From: Halovenus carboxidivorans | GTDB lineage: Archaea; Halobacteriota; Halobacteria; Halobacteriales; Haloarculaceae | Direction: 5' to 3' | Length of the DNA: 64,000 bases | Assembly: GCF_009831575.1 (NCBI RefSeq) | Contig: NZ_WUUT01000001.1 | Span: forward strand, 62,001-126,000 | Part shown: positions 39,198 through 48,521 of the stretch, one piece after another | Layout of the letters: each line of letters opens with the position of its first letter | Numbering within the stretch: position 1 is the first letter of the stretch | The notes under the pieces: generated by a model | What the model was told of the DNA's origin: nothing | What the model saw: only the letters and a program-made list of their open reading frames with translations | Database searches by the model: none | Program-made: the position numbers and the translations under genes

Positions 39198-39770
39198 TCA
39201 CTCGAACGCGACCGAATCCAGCGTCGTCACCTCACCGAACAGCCAGTCGGCGTGATCGAGCGCGTACTCCCGGTCGTCCTCCTCGATGAAGCCGATTGCG
39301 TCCTCGACGAGCACCGGCCGGTAATCGCGCAGGCCGGCGCTGCCCGCGGTGTGCAACACGCAGACGTTGGCGAGCGTGCCGCCGAAGACGAGGTTGTCGA
39401 TGTTGTGCGCGGAGAGGTACCCCTCCAGTTCCGTCTCGTGGAAGGCGTCGTAGGTGTGTTTGACGACGATGTGGTCCTCCTCGCGCACGTCGAGGCCGTC
39501 GACGAGTTCCGCCTCCCAGGAGCCCTCGACGACGTGTTCGCCCCAGCGCTCGAACTCGTCGTAGTAGTGGGCGTCCTCGAACTGCTCGGGCGGGTGCACG
39601 TCTCGCGTGTAGACGATCTGTGCGCCGGCCTCGCGGGCCCGCTCGACTAGCTCCCCGCAGGGCTCGATTGCCTCCTCGCTACCCGGCGCGTACAGACTCC
39701 CGTCGGGGTGACAGAACCCGTTTTGCATGTCGACGATTACCACTGCCGTCCGGTCGGGATCGAAGCTCAT
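39198..39770 (-). CDS. Isochorismatase-family cysteine hydrolase, probable nicotinamidase
   Basis: The 190-residue protein has the Asp-Lys-Cys triad of the family: Asp in VVIVDMQNGF (about residue 14), Lys in IVVKHTYDAF (about residue 105) and Cys in GGTLANVCVLHTAGSAGLRD (about residue 138). The middle (TRDVHPPEQFEDAHYY then WGEHVVEGSWEAEL) matches the metal-binding and lid region of nicotinamidases, which turn nicotinamide into nicotinate. A nicotinate phosphoribosyltransferase gene lies 1.4 kb downstream, supporting NAD salvage, though other amides remain possible. The ATG at 39770 fits the TATA box at 39795-39804 better than the one at 39797. Confidence 0.85.
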   Translation of the reverse strand: MSFDPDRTAVVIVDMQNGFCHPDGSLYAPGSEEAIEPCGELVERAREAGAQIVYTRDVHPPEQFEDAHYYDEFERWGEHVVEGSWEAELVDGLDVREEDHIVVKHTYDAFHETELEGYLSAHNIDNLVFGGTLANVCVLHTAGSAGLRDYRPVLVEDAIGFIEEDDREYALDHADWLFGEVTTLDSVAFE

Positions 39771-39794
39771 ACTCGACAGTTCGTGATCGAGGCA

Positions 39795-39804
39795 CATAAA
39801 AATC
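39795..39804 (-). promoter_or_regulatory. TATA box of the nicotinamidase-like gene
   Basis: The minus strand reads GATTTTTATG, centred about 28 bases before the ATG at 39770. A separate cttatttcc near 39827 sits about 27 bases before the divergent lipoprotein gene at 39857. Confidence 0.6.
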
Positions 39805-39856
39805 GAAACCGGGCCGAACGCGGTGCTTATTTCCTTCGCGTCCCTCGCTCCGAGTA

Positions 39857-41164
39857 ATGTCCCGCCGCGCTCGCGCGCTGCTCGTCGCCGTTGCGCTCGT
39901 GGTCGTCTTCGCTGGCTGCAGTACGATCCTCCCCGGCGGCACCACGGAGCGGACGGTCCCCGACGGCTACGGCGAGGTCGGCGGTATCAGCTACGACGAC
40001 GACATCAACGTCGACCCCGAAGACGGGCTGAGCGAGGCGGAACTCGAACGCCACGTCAACCGGACGATGGCCCGGATCGAAGCCGTCCGGAAACTCAACT
40101 ACGACCACCCGGTCGACGTCAGGGTCATCAGCCGCGAGGAGTACCGCAGCCAGCGCGATGCCCGGCATCCGACGAACCCGGCCTGGAACAACCAGATCTG
40201 GCGGGCGCTGTTTCTCGTCGGCAACGACCGCGACGCGACCGAGGCCGTCGACGAGGCCTTCGGTGAGGCCGCGCAGGGGTTCTATCGGCCCGGGACGAAC
40301 GAAATCGTCGTCCTCAGCGACAGCGAGACGACCACGGTCGATCAGCAGACGCTGGTCCACGAACTGACTCACGCGCTGCAGGACCAGCGGTTCGGCCTCG
40401 AAGTGGGCCAGTCGACCCGCGACGAACAGGCGGCGTACAACACGCTCATCGAGGGCGAGGCCGACCTCGTCGCCCACCTGTATCTCTCCGAGTGGTGCAA
40501 GCAGTGGGACTGCCTCCGCCCCGAGGAGGCCGCCGGAGCGGAGGCCGAGGATCCGCCCGACCTCCCCGAGGAGATCGCACTGGTCGTCGCCCAACCGTAC
40601 CGCCAGGGGCCGAGCTACGTCCAGGAACTCAAGCAGTCGGGGGGCTGGGAGGCGGTCAACGAGCGCCACAGGAACCCGCCGCGGACGACCGCCCGAATCA
40701 TCGACGACGACGGTGTCTCGAAGCCGACCGAGATCACCGTCCCCGACCGGTCGACGGCCGAGTGGAACCGGTTCGACCAGGAGCCGACCGGTGACACGCT
40801 CGGGGCCGCGTCGCTGTACGCCATGCTGGCGGCAAACGGCGTCGCCGACAACGAGGACCCGCGGAGCTACGCCCACCCGGCCGTCGAGGGATGGACCGGC
40901 GACCGGATCGTGCCGTACCGAAACGGTGGGGAGTACGGCTACGTCTGGGAACTCGCCTGGGAGTCACCAGCGGAGGCCGAGGAGTTCGCCGACGCTTTCC
41001 GGCGGGTTCTGGACAGAAACGGCGGCCTGGCCCGCGGCACGAACGACTTCGTGATCGAGGCGGGAGCGTTCGAGGGGGCCTATCGGCTGACCGTCGACGG
41101 CAACCGCGTCCGGATCGTCGGCGGCCCCGACAGAGCGGCCCTCGATCAGATCCACGCCCGCTGA
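39857..41164 (+). CDS. Hvo_1808-type surface lipoprotein with metalloprotease motif
   Basis: The 435-residue protein starts with a signal peptide and lipobox (VALVVVFAGC, Cys at about residue 21), so it is a lipid-anchored surface protein. At about residues 168-178 the sequence HELTHALQDQRF holds the HExxH zinc-protease signature, and an acidic residue of EGEAD about 30 residues later could be the third ligand. The remaining part resembles the Hvo_1808 family of haloarchaeal surface proteins. Protease activity is inferred only from the motif. It lies between the two putative NAD-salvage genes, without overlap. Confidence 0.82.
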   Translation: MSRRARALLVAVALVVVFAGCSTILPGGTTERTVPDGYGEVGGISYDDDINVDPEDGLSEAELERHVNRTMARIEAVRKLNYDHPVDVRVISREEYRSQRDARHPTNPAWNNQIWRALFLVGNDRDATEAVDEAFGEAAQGFYRPGTNEIVVLSDSETTTVDQQTLVHELTHALQDQRFGLEVGQSTRDEQAAYNTLIEGEADLVAHLYLSEWCKQWDCLRPEEAAGAEAEDPPDLPEEIALVVAQPYRQGPSYVQELKQSGGWEAVNERHRNPPRTTARIIDDDGVSKPTEITVPDRSTAEWNRFDQEPTGDTLGAASLYAMLAANGVADNEDPRSYAHPAVEGWTGDRIVPYRNGGEYGYVWELAWESPAEAEEFADAFRRVLDRNGGLARGTNDFVIEAGAFEGAYRLTVDGNRVRIVGGPDRAALDQIHAR

Positions 41165-41212
41165 CGGTACCGTGTCCCAATCTTTTCCACGATACCTGCC
41201 GAACGGTTCGGT

Positions 41213-42358
41213 ATGACGAGTTTCGATATGCTCTCGCCGGAGACGATTGCGGCGGGGGATGCCACCGACGCCTACTTCGACCGCACCGTCGAGGCGCTGG
41301 AACACGCCGGCAACAACCCCCACGTCGTCGCGGAGGTGACCGCCTCGCAGTTTCCCAGCGGCGACTGGAACCTCTTCGCCGGGATCGAGGACGCCGCCCA
41401 TCTGCTCGCGGGCCGTGCCGTCGACGTCGACGCTCTCAGGGAAGGACGGCTGTTCGACGGCGGCCCGGTGATGCGAATCGAGGGGCCGTATCTCGAATTC
41501 TGTCGGCTCGAAACCGCCCTGCTCGGCTTTCTCTCCCATCCGACCGGGATGGCGACCGCGGGTCTGGAAACCCGCGTCGCCGGCCCCGACTCGCTGGTGT
41601 TGAGTTTCGGGAGCAGACACATCCATCCCGCCCTCGCGCCGATGCTCGAACGCGCCGCGCTCGTCGCGGGCCTGGACGGCATCTCGAACGTCGCCGGGGC
41701 AGAGACCCTCGGCCGAGAGGCCGGCGGGACGATGCCGCACGCGCTTATCATCTCCTTCGGCCGCGGCAACCAGGAGCAGGCCTGGCGGGCCTTCGACGAG
41801 GGCGTCGATCCGGACGTTCCCCGGATCGCCCTCTGTGACACCTACTCCGACGAGGTCGAGGAGTCGTTGCGGGCGATTGCGGCCATCGACGACCTCGACA
41901 GCGTCCGGATCGACACCACCTCCTCGCGGCGGGGTGACTTCAGACACATCCTCCGGGAACTCCGCTGGAAACTCGACGCCCGCGGCCACGAGGACGTCGG
42001 TATCTTCGTCAGCGGCGGGATCGATCCCGAGTCGATCCGCGAACTCCGGGATCTCGTCGACGGCTTCGGCGTCGGCAGTCACATGACCGACGCCGACCCG
42101 CTGGATTTCGCCCTGGATATCGTCGAACGCGAGGGCGAACCCGCGGCCAAGCGCGGGAAACTCGACGGCCGAAAACAGGTCTACCGGACGCCCGACGGCG
42201 GCCACCACATCGGTCTGGCCGACCGCGACGGCCCGGAGGACGGCGAACCGCTGCTGAAGCCGCTCATCCGCGACGGCGAGATTGTCAGAGAGTTCGACAT
42301 CGACGAAGCCAGCGAGCGGGCGTTGGAAGACGCCGAAACCGTCGGATTCGGTGGCTGA
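41213..42358 (+). CDS. pncB: Nicotinate phosphoribosyltransferase
   Basis: The enzyme joins nicotinate and PRPP to make nicotinate mononucleotide. The 381 residues are the archaeal short form: an N-terminal part with ETIAAGDATDAYFDRTVEAL (about residues 8-27), the substrate loop around VSGGIDPESIRELRD (about residues 264-278), IDTTSSRRGDF (about residues 232-242) and GFGVGSHMTDADPLDFALDIVE (about residues 283-304). The absence of a quinolinate-type signature and the nearby nicotinamidase-like gene favour the salvage role. Confidence 0.9.
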   Translation: MTSFDMLSPETIAAGDATDAYFDRTVEALEHAGNNPHVVAEVTASQFPSGDWNLFAGIEDAAHLLAGRAVDVDALREGRLFDGGPVMRIEGPYLEFCRLETALLGFLSHPTGMATAGLETRVAGPDSLVLSFGSRHIHPALAPMLERAALVAGLDGISNVAGAETLGREAGGTMPHALIISFGRGNQEQAWRAFDEGVDPDVPRIALCDTYSDEVEESLRAIAAIDDLDSVRIDTTSSRRGDFRHILRELRWKLDARGHEDVGIFVSGGIDPESIRELRDLVDGFGVGSHMTDADPLDFALDIVEREGEPAAKRGKLDGRKQVYRTPDGGHHIGLADRDGPEDGEPLLKPLIRDGEIVREFDIDEASERALEDAETVGFGG

Positions 42359-42961
42359 TCAACAGACCGGCTTGGGATTCATCCCCAGCGACTCAAGCGT
42401 CTCGAAGTACTCGTCGTAGGCGGCCTCGATCACCGCTGTCGCTCCGTCTTCCGCCTGCTCGTACTCCTCGTCGGAGTCGCAGGCGTCGTCGATAGCGTCC
42501 AGCGCGGCCTCCCGGATCGCCTCGTAGTCGTCGCCGAACGAGCGGAACGTGCTCGCGGTCCCTGGCTGTGCCTGACCGGTGAAGTAGCCGCTCGACTGCG
42601 TGCTCTTGCGCTCGACGACCAGCGACCAGCCGACGGTCGCGCCGAGACGTTCGATCTCCCCCTCGGCGTCTCCCAGCGCCTCGACGACCGCCGGCGGGTC
42701 GCCGGCCTCGTGCTCGCCGAGTTCGTCGACGAGGTCGGCGTACTGTTCGCGCAGGTACTCGGCGGCGTCGGCGAACACCTCCCCTTCCCATCCCTCGAAG
42801 GTCTCGATTGCGGTCGCGGCGCTGTCGGCGGCCGCCCGGAGGATGGGGTCGGCGTCCATCTCGCCCTCGGTGTCGGCGTACAGCGACTTCGAGGAGCCGA
42901 GTCGGGAGAGTTCGGTCTGTAACTCCTGTTCGAGCGTGTCGAGCAGTTCGGCGCTATCCAT
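42359..42961 (-). CDS. Conserved helical protein of unknown function
   Basis: The 200-residue acidic protein, rich in Ala, Glu and Asp, is predicted to be mostly helical (for example ELLDTLEQELQTELSRLG, DAAEYLREQYADLVDELGEHE, YEAIREAALDAIDDACDS). A less acidic central patch (GWSLVVERKSTQSSGYFTGQAQPG, about residues 110-134) looks like a loop or binding site. It ends MNPKPVC. The stop abuts the convergent nicotinate phosphoribosyltransferase stop with no gap. It looks like a genuine haloarchaeal protein, but I cannot assign a function. Confidence 0.72.
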   Translation of the reverse strand: MDSAELLDTLEQELQTELSRLGSSKSLYADTEGEMDADPILRAAADSAATAIETFEGWEGEVFADAAEYLREQYADLVDELGEHEAGDPPAVVEALGDAEGEIERLGATVGWSLVVERKSTQSSGYFTGQAQPGTASTFRSFGDDYEAIREAALDAIDDACDSDEEYEQAEDGATAVIEAAYDEYFETLESLGMNPKPVC

Positions 42962-43113
42962 ATCCGCAGTTTGCCCGCCGGCTGTTTGTAACCATCGGGA
43001 TTGGTGCCCACCGCCGGCTGAGTCCCGGCTCGCGGACAGATGTCTCCGTGTCGCCCCGTGGTACCGCGACCCTCGGAAGGGTTATCCCCGGTGGCGGCCA
43101 ACGTTTGGGTGTA

Positions 43114-43320
43114 ATGGCACACGGTAAGGTTGATTTCTTCAACGACACAGGCGGTTACGGTTTCATCTCGACTGACGACGGCGACCTCGACGAAGACGAA
43201 GATGTCTTCTTCCACATGGAGGATGTCGGCGGTGAGGATCTGACGGAAGGGACCGAAGTCGAATTCGACATCGAGTCCTCCCCGAAAGGCCCACGCGCAG
43301 CGAACGTCGTTCGACAGTAA
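43114..43320 (+). CDS. cspA: Cold-shock domain protein
   Basis: The 68-residue nucleic-acid-binding beta-barrel has both RNP motifs: VDFFNDTGGYGFIST (residues 5-19) and DVFFHMEDVGG (about residues 30-40). An acidic insert (DDGDLDEDED) lies between the strands, as in haloarchaeal Csp. It binds single-stranded RNA or DNA, acting as an RNA chaperone. The frame is open upstream to 42808, but Csp homology begins at MAHGKVDFF. A TATA-like ggttatcc near 43080 lies about 34 bases upstream. Confidence 0.95.
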   Translation: MAHGKVDFFNDTGGYGFISTDDGDLDEDEDVFFHMEDVGGEDLTEGTEVEFDIESSPKGPRAANVVRQ

Positions 43321-43454
43321 CGAACTCGTCGCTTCCAGCGACTCCGATTTCTCAATTTCTCAGCCACCGCCAGCGGCGGTGTCGATCACAGCCGTCTCGT
43401 GGCGGTCCTTGACACACCCATACGATTATTATAACAGGCTATTCAACGGCCTGT

Positions 43455-46136
43455 ATGCCAGTCTCTCGTTCCGTCACGGTCCTGCACGTGGACGACGACT
43501 CCAATTTCGGCGATCTCGTTCAGACTGTCCTGACGCGAGAACGGGAGACCTTCGAGGTTCTCACGAAGACCGACCCGGAACAGGTGCTTCCCTGCCTCGA
43601 CGCGACCGCGGTCGACTGCGTCGTCAGCGATTACGACCTGCCGGGGATGAACGGGCTCGAACTGCTCGAAGTCGTCCGGACGGAGTACCCGGACCTCCCG
43701 TTCATTCTCTTTACCGGTAAGGGGACGGAGGAAGTTGCCAGCCGAGCGATCTCCGCCGGGGTGACGGATTACCTCCAGAAGCAGGGCGGTACGGACCAGT
43801 TTACCGTCCTCGCGAACCGTATCGAGAACGCGGTCGAATCGAACAGACACCGGCAGGAAGTCACCGAGACGAACCGCCAGTTCGAGGCCGTCCTGGAGAC
43901 GATGTCGGCGGTGGTCTTTCTCAAAGACGAGCAGGGACAGTACCTGCTCGCCAACGACGCCTTCCGGGATCTGTTCGCTCTCGACGACGACGTCGACATC
44001 ACGAACATCACCGACGAGGACCTGTTTCCGCCGGCGCAGATCGAGAAATATCAGGCCGACGACCGCGAGGTGTTCGAAACCGGCAGCGTGGTCGAGACCG
44101 TCGAGGAGGTCCCGACCGACGACGGGGTCCAGATCAACCTGACGCGGAAGTCGCCGGTCTACGACGAAAGCGGCGAGGTCACTGCTATCTGTGGAGTCAC
44201 GACCGACATCACCGAACAGAAACGCCGCGAGGAGACGATTCGAACGCTCAAGGAGCGCTTCGAGCTCGCCGTCGAGGGCGCACATCTCGGCGTGTGGGAC
44301 TGGGATCTCACGACAGACGCCGTGGAGTTCAACGAGCAGTGGGCGGAGATGCTCGGCTACTCCCTCGACGACATCGACCCGACCCTCGACGCGTGGGAGC
44401 GACGCGTCCACCCCGACGACCTCCCGGCCGTCGAGGAGGCCCTGGAGGCGCACAAAAACGGAGCGACCGAATACTACGACACCGAACACCGGATGCGAAC
44501 GGCCAGCGGCGACTGGAAGTGGATCCGCGACGTGGGCCAGATTTTCGAGCGCGACGACGACGGAACGCCGCTGCGGGCGGTCGGCATTCACATCGACATC
44601 GACGACCGCAAACGGGCGGAACGGGCGCTCAGAGAGGAGCGAGATCTGTTCACGAGCGGCCCCGTGGTCGTGTTCAGATGGGAGCAGACGGCGCGGTTGC
44701 CGGTGAACTACGTCTCCTCGAACGTCACTGATGTCTTGGGATACGACGCCGAAGCATTTCTCTCCGGGCGGTTGCGGTTCGCAGACATCGTCCACGAGGA
44801 GGACCGGGGCCGCGTTCTCCGACACCAGCACGACGGCCAGACGGGGTCGTTCACGCGGGATCCCTACCGCGTCAGGACGAAATCGGGCGGCGTTCGATGG
44901 GTGCTGAGCCAGACGGTCGAACTAGACGGTGACGGAACCGCCGAGCGGATTGGGTACCTCATCGACGTCACCGAGCGACAGCGTACCGAACAGCAACTCG
45001 ACGAGTACGCCAGCACGTTCGACCAACTGCAGGAGACGACCGGTGATCTCCTCCGCGCGACGACACCCGAGGAGGTGGCGGAAGTCGCCGTCGACAGCCT
45101 CGAAACGGTCTTCGAGTTCGATGTCGCCTGTCTCTGGCTGGCGGACGAACACCGGCAACTCGAACCGGTCGCACAGACGACCCGCGGGGACGACCTGATC
45201 GGGCAGGTTCCGACCTACTCCGCCGACACCGAGTCGCTCTCTTGGGCGGCCTACGACGAGCAGACGATCCGGAAAATCGACGACACGCACGCCCACGAGC
45301 GCCGCCACAACCCCGATACTTCCATCAGAAGCGAACTCATCGTTCCGCTGGGGGAGTTCGGCGTCCTGAACATCGGATCGAGGACCACCGGAGCATTCTC
45401 CGACCGAGATGTTACCCGCGTCGACCTCTGGGCGGACACGATCCAGTCCGCGCTGGCCAGGGTTGACCAACTCCAGCAACTCAAGCGCCGGGAGGCGGAA
45501 CTCCAGGCGGAGCGTGACCGTCTCGACGAGTTCGCCAGTTTCGTCTCTCACGACCTCCGGAACCCGCTGAGCATCGCCTCTCTCCGTCTCGAACTGGCGA
45601 TGGAAGAGTGCAACAGCGATCATCTCCGGGACGCACAACAGGCCCTCGACCGGATGGACGGGTTCATCGAAGACCTACTGACGCTCGCGAAGCAGGGCGA
45701 TACCATCGGGGAGACGGAACCGATCGACCTCCAGCATCTCGTCTCCCGCTGCTGGAGCGGTATCGAGTCGGACGCGGCCGACATCGAAATCAGGGACGCG
45801 GTGGTCCTCGAAGCCGACCGTAACCGACTCACGAGCCTGATCGAGAACCTGCTCACGAACGCGGTCACCCACGGCCCCGACGGCGTTCGGATCACCGTCG
45901 GGGCGCTTCCGGAGGAAGCCGGTTTCTACGTCGCCGATGACGGTGAGGGGATTCCGGAAGCGGACAGCAAACAGGTGTTCGAGAGCGGGTACTCGACAGA
46001 TGCGGACGGCACCGGCATCGGGCTGGCTATCGTCGAGCAGATTGCGGACGCACACGGCTGGGACGTTCGCCTGACGGCGAGTGAGACCGGAGGTGCGCGC
46101 TTCGAGATCACGGGCGTCGAACTCGTCGACGAGTGA
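43455..46136 (+). CDS. Multi-domain hybrid sensor histidine kinase (REC-PAS-PAS-PAS-GAF-HisKA-HATPase)
   Basis: The 893 residues form a soluble sensor. Residues ~8-125 are a receiver domain (HVDDDSNF acidic pair, phospho-Asp in VSDYDLPGMNG, Lys in FTGKGTEE). PAS domains follow at about 140-260 (VLETMSAVVFLKDEQGQYLL), 270-395 (HLGVWDWDLTTDAVEFN) and 398-515 (FRWEQTARLPVNYVSSNVTDVLGYD). A GAF domain covers about 525-675. The HisKA box is ASFVSHDLRNPLSIASL (His at about residue 696), and the ATPase motifs VADDGEGIP and GTGIGLAIVEQIA are intact. The N-terminal receiver suggests a phosphorelay input. No transmembrane segment is present. It probably has its own promoter (cgattattataac, about 30 bases upstream). 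Confidence 0.92.
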   Translation: MPVSRSVTVLHVDDDSNFGDLVQTVLTRERETFEVLTKTDPEQVLPCLDATAVDCVVSDYDLPGMNGLELLEVVRTEYPDLPFILFTGKGTEEVASRAISAGVTDYLQKQGGTDQFTVLANRIENAVESNRHRQEVTETNRQFEAVLETMSAVVFLKDEQGQYLLANDAFRDLFALDDDVDITNITDEDLFPPAQIEKYQADDREVFETGSVVETVEEVPTDDGVQINLTRKSPVYDESGEVTAICGVTTDITEQKRREETIRTLKERFELAVEGAHLGVWDWDLTTDAVEFNEQWAEMLGYSLDDIDPTLDAWERRVHPDDLPAVEEALEAHKNGATEYYDTEHRMRTASGDWKWIRDVGQIFERDDDGTPLRAVGIHIDIDDRKRAERALREERDLFTSGPVVVFRWEQTARLPVNYVSSNVTDVLGYDAEAFLSGRLRFADIVHEEDRGRVLRHQHDGQTGSFTRDPYRVRTKSGGVRWVLSQTVELDGDGTAERIGYLIDVTERQRTEQQLDEYASTFDQLQETTGDLLRATTPEEVAEVAVDSLETVFEFDVACLWLADEHRQLEPVAQTTRGDDLIGQVPTYSADTESLSWAAYDEQTIRKIDDTHAHERRHNPDTSIRSELIVPLGEFGVLNIGSRTTGAFSDRDVTRVDLWADTIQSALARVDQLQQLKRREAELQAERDRLDEFASFVSHDLRNPLSIASLRLELAMEECNSDHLRDAQQALDRMDGFIEDLLTLAKQGDTIGETEPIDLQHLVSRCWSGIESDAADIEIRDAVVLEADRNRLTSLIENLLTNAVTHGPDGVRITVGALPEEAGFYVADDGEGIPEADSKQVFESGYSTDADGTGIGLAIVEQIADAHGWDVRLTASETGGARFEITGVELVDE

Positions 46137-46200
46137 GGCGGTCGTGCGCGAGCCCGACAGTACCGTCCGATACTTGTGGCTGGCTCCCCTACTGCTGGTG

Positions 46201-46446
46201 ATGGCAAATCTCGAACTCTACGAACTCGAAGGCTGTCCGTACTGCGCGAAAGTAATCGACAAACTCGACGAACTGGGTCTCGAATACGAGTCGCATATGG
46301 TTCCGCGCTCGCACAGCGAGCGTGACGAGGTGAAGGAGGTCAGCGGCCAGACCGGCGTCCCCGTGCTCGTCGACAAGGACAACGGCATCGAGGGGATGCC
46401 CGAGAGCGACGACATCGTCGAGTACCTCGAAGAGACCTACGCCTGA
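46201..46446 (+). CDS. Glutaredoxin-like protein
   Basis: The 81-residue thioredoxin-fold protein has the redox motif CPYC (residues 12-15, in [18 protein letters not shown]) and [12 protein letters not shown] with the cis-Pro (about residue 53), then [11 protein letters not shown]. This is the glutaredoxin/GST N-terminal layout, with dithiol active site for thiol-disulfide exchange in the cytoplasm. Haloarchaea use gamma-glutamylcysteine rather than glutathione, so the physiological thiol partner is uncertain. An open frame extends upstream to 46081, but it overlaps the kinase and lacks homology. Confidence 0.9.
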   Translation: MANLELYELEGCPYCAKVIDKLDELGLEYESHMVPRSHSERDEVKEVSGQTGVPVLVDKDNGIEGMPESDDIVEYLEETYA

Positions 46447-46513
46447 TTCTCCGCCCCGTTGCGGGGCGTTCCGTTTCGGACGACCTTTCACGACGCCCGG
46501 CGTAGCGACGGCT

Positions 46514-47131
46514 ATGTTCGAGACACGACCGGACCGGGACAGCGAAATCGTGCTGGCCGGCCGTTCCAACGTCGGGAAATCGACGCTGATGCGGGAGATC
46601 ACCGGTCACACCTTCGACACCGGACAGCGACCGGGCGTGACCCGCGCGCCGAACCACTACGACTGGGCACCCGAGAGTTTCGTCCTCACCGATCTCCCCG
46701 GCTTCGGATTCATGGAGGGGGTTCCCGAGGACGTTCAGGAGGAGATCCGGACGGACATCGTCCGGTACGTCGAGGAGTACGCCGACCAGATCCTCGTCGG
46801 CGTGATCGTTCTCGACGGCAAGGCCGCAATCGACATCATCGACCGCCACACCGGGCCGGACTCGATTCCGCACACCGTCGAACTGTATCACTTCTTCCGG
46901 GACGTGGGCATCCCGCCGGTGCTCGCGGTCAACAAGATGGACAAGGTCGACGACAGAGACGAGCGACTGAACGAGATTGCCGACCGGTTCGGACTCCTCC
47001 CGCCGTGGCAGCAGTACGACGAGACGATTGCGCCGATCAGCGCCAAACGAGGCAGCGTCCAGCCGCTGTACGACGCGATCCGAACCCATCTGCACGACGC
47101 CGAGCGTGACGACCTGTTCAAGTTCTTTTGA
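46514..47131 (+). CDS. engB: EngB-type GTP-binding protein
   Basis: The 205-residue TrmE-Era-EngA-EngB-Septin family GTPase has G1 GRSNVGKST (about residues 17-25), the G2 Thr in [13 protein letters not shown]3 DLPGFGFM (about residues 59-66), G4 NKMD (about residues 139-142) and G5 SAK (about residue 176). EngB/YsxC/YihA acts in large-subunit ribosome assembly in bacteria; haloarchaeal orthologues are annotated the same way. A T-run terminator follows 21 bases after the stop. Confidence 0.93.
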   Translation: MFETRPDRDSEIVLAGRSNVGKSTLMREITGHTFDTGQRPGVTRAPNHYDWAPESFVLTDLPGFGFMEGVPEDVQEEIRTDIVRYVEEYADQILVGVIVLDGKAAIDIIDRHTGPDSIPHTVELYHFFRDVGIPPVLAVNKMDKVDDRDERLNEIADRFGLLPPWQQYDETIAPISAKRGSVQPLYDAIRTHLHDAERDDLFKFF

Positions 47132-47152
47132 TCCGGCGTGGCTCGCGTGTGA

Positions 47153-47159
47153 TTTTTTT
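47153..47159 (+). terminator. T-run after engB
   Basis: Seven T residues follow the engB stop by 21 bases. The same tract lies about 27 bases before the ATG at 47183, so it could also serve as that gene's TATA-like element. Confidence 0.5.
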
Positions 47160-47182
47160 GACTCGACCGCGAACGGCCTGCG

Positions 47183-48046
47183 ATGGCACCAGCGGAGCCA
47201 CGGGTGGGAATCGTCACGGGTGAGGCTGCACCGGAGTTGACCGAAGACGGCCAGGCGTTGCTCGCGGCGCTGCAGGAGATGGGTGTCGACGCTGTCCCGG
47301 TACAGTGGACGGCCGACCACGGGTGGAGCGAGTACGAGGCGCTTCTCGTGCGGTCGTGTTGGGGGTACCCCGACCAGATCGAGCGGTTCCGGGAGTGGAT
47401 CGAGACTGTCGCCGACGCGGACGTGCGGGTGTTCAATCCCGTCGATTGCCTCCGATGGAACCATCACAAGTTCTACATGCGGGATCTCGCTCGCCGCGGC
47501 GTCGCCGTAATCGAGACGGCGTTTCTCGACCGGACGGCCGACCGTACTCCGGCGGCGGTCGCGGCCGACCGCGGCTGGTCACAAGCGGTCCGGAAGCCGG
47601 CAGTCGGAACGAGTTCGGAGGAGGTGAGCCGATTCAGTCCCAGCGATCCGCCGACAGAGCCTCTCGACGGTGACGTTCTCGTCCAGCGGTTCGCGCCGGA
47701 AATCGCCGATGGCGAGCGCTCGCTGGTCTTCATCGCGGGGGAGTTCAGCCACAGCTGGCTCTCGATTCCCGATGCCGACGATTTCCGCAGTCACAACCAG
47801 TTCGGCGGTCGGACGAAACCGTTCGACCCGCCGGCCGGGATCCTCGACGACGCGCGGGACGTACTCACTGCCGCGGCGGACGAACTCGACAGAAGCAGCG
47901 ACGACCTGCTGTACGCCCGTGTCGACGGGGTCGACCGCGACGGTCGGCTGTTGTTACTCGAACTCGAACTGATCGAACCGTATCTCGGACTGCAGCGCGG
48001 CGACGCAGTTGAGCGGTTCGCGTCGGCTCTCACAGAGAGACTCTGA
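47183..48046 (+). CDS. ATP-grasp protein (DcsG-like)
   Basis: The 287-residue ATP-grasp ligase-type protein resembles the DcsG/RimK-like group. The N-terminal part has VRSCWGYPDQIERFREWIE (about residues 56-74) and FNPVDCLRWNHHKFYMRDLARRGV (about residues 84-107). ATP-binding residues include Lys in AVRKPAVGTSS (about residue 140) and the loop FIAGEFSHSW. The C-terminal metal-binding part is YARVDGVDRDGRLLLLELELIEPYL (about residues 246-270). The family couples a carboxylate to an amine or cyclises substrates (DcsG makes D-cycloserine). No biosynthetic partner is adjacent, so the substrate is unknown. Confidence 0.85.
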   Translation: MAPAEPRVGIVTGEAAPELTEDGQALLAALQEMGVDAVPVQWTADHGWSEYEALLVRSCWGYPDQIERFREWIETVADADVRVFNPVDCLRWNHHKFYMRDLARRGVAVIETAFLDRTADRTPAAVAADRGWSQAVRKPAVGTSSEEVSRFSPSDPPTEPLDGDVLVQRFAPEIADGERSLVFIAGEFSHSWLSIPDADDFRSHNQFGGRTKPFDPPAGILDDARDVLTAAADELDRSSDDLLYARVDGVDRDGRLLLLELELIEPYLGLQRGDAVERFASALTERL

Positions 48047-48152
48047 ACTGCCCGCTGTCAGGCGGTGATCGATCGCCGGAGGCGAGGCTGTCGAGAACTG
48101 CGGTCCGCACAACACGGTGGCATCAGTGCACGACGGCCACGGAAAATGCTAG

Positions 48153-48446
48153 TTAGGCAACGTTGAACCCTTTGTCTTGGAGGAAATCCTCGACCCGGCC
48201 CAGGTGGTTGCCCTGGAGTTCGATCTGGTCGTCGTCGACGGTCCCCCCGCACGCGAACTTCGATTTCAGGTCCGACGACAGACTGTCCATATCGACGTCG
48301 TTGGGGTCGAAACCTTCGATGATCGTTACCTCTTTCCCGTAACGGCGCTCGTCGATGCGGATGTTGATCTCCTGGGAGTCTTTGGCCACGTCCTCGCAGA
48401 CGCAAAGCTCCTCGGGCAGCCCGCACGTCGAGCAGACTTCCGACAT
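48153..48446 (-). CDS. Translation initiation factor eIF1/SUI1 family protein
   Basis: The 97-residue protein begins with a [14 protein letters not shown] cysteine cluster (about residues 5-18), followed by the SUI1 fold with [21 protein letters not shown] and [22 protein letters not shown] (about residues 62-83), the typical SUI1 signature. It takes part in start-codon selection on the small ribosomal subunit. The ATG at 48446 is preferred over one at 48509 because it fits the TATA box at 48471-48480. Confidence 0.95.
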   Translation of the reverse strand: MSEVCSTCGLPEELCVCEDVAKDSQEINIRIDERRYGKEVTIIEGFDPNDVDMDSLSSDLKSKFACGGTVDDDQIELQGNHLGRVEDFLQDKGFNVA

Positions 48447-48470
48447 TACAGTTCGGCTGTACGAAACGGA

Positions 48471-48480
48471 TATATTAAAC
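48471..48480 (-). promoter_or_regulatory. TATA box of the eIF1/SUI1 gene
   Basis: The minus strand reads GTTTAATATA, centred about 29 bases before the ATG at 48446. Confidence 0.7.
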
Positions 48481-48521
48481 ACTGTCGGGTAGGAGCGTCG
48501 ACGGCTCAAATCCGCGATCTC

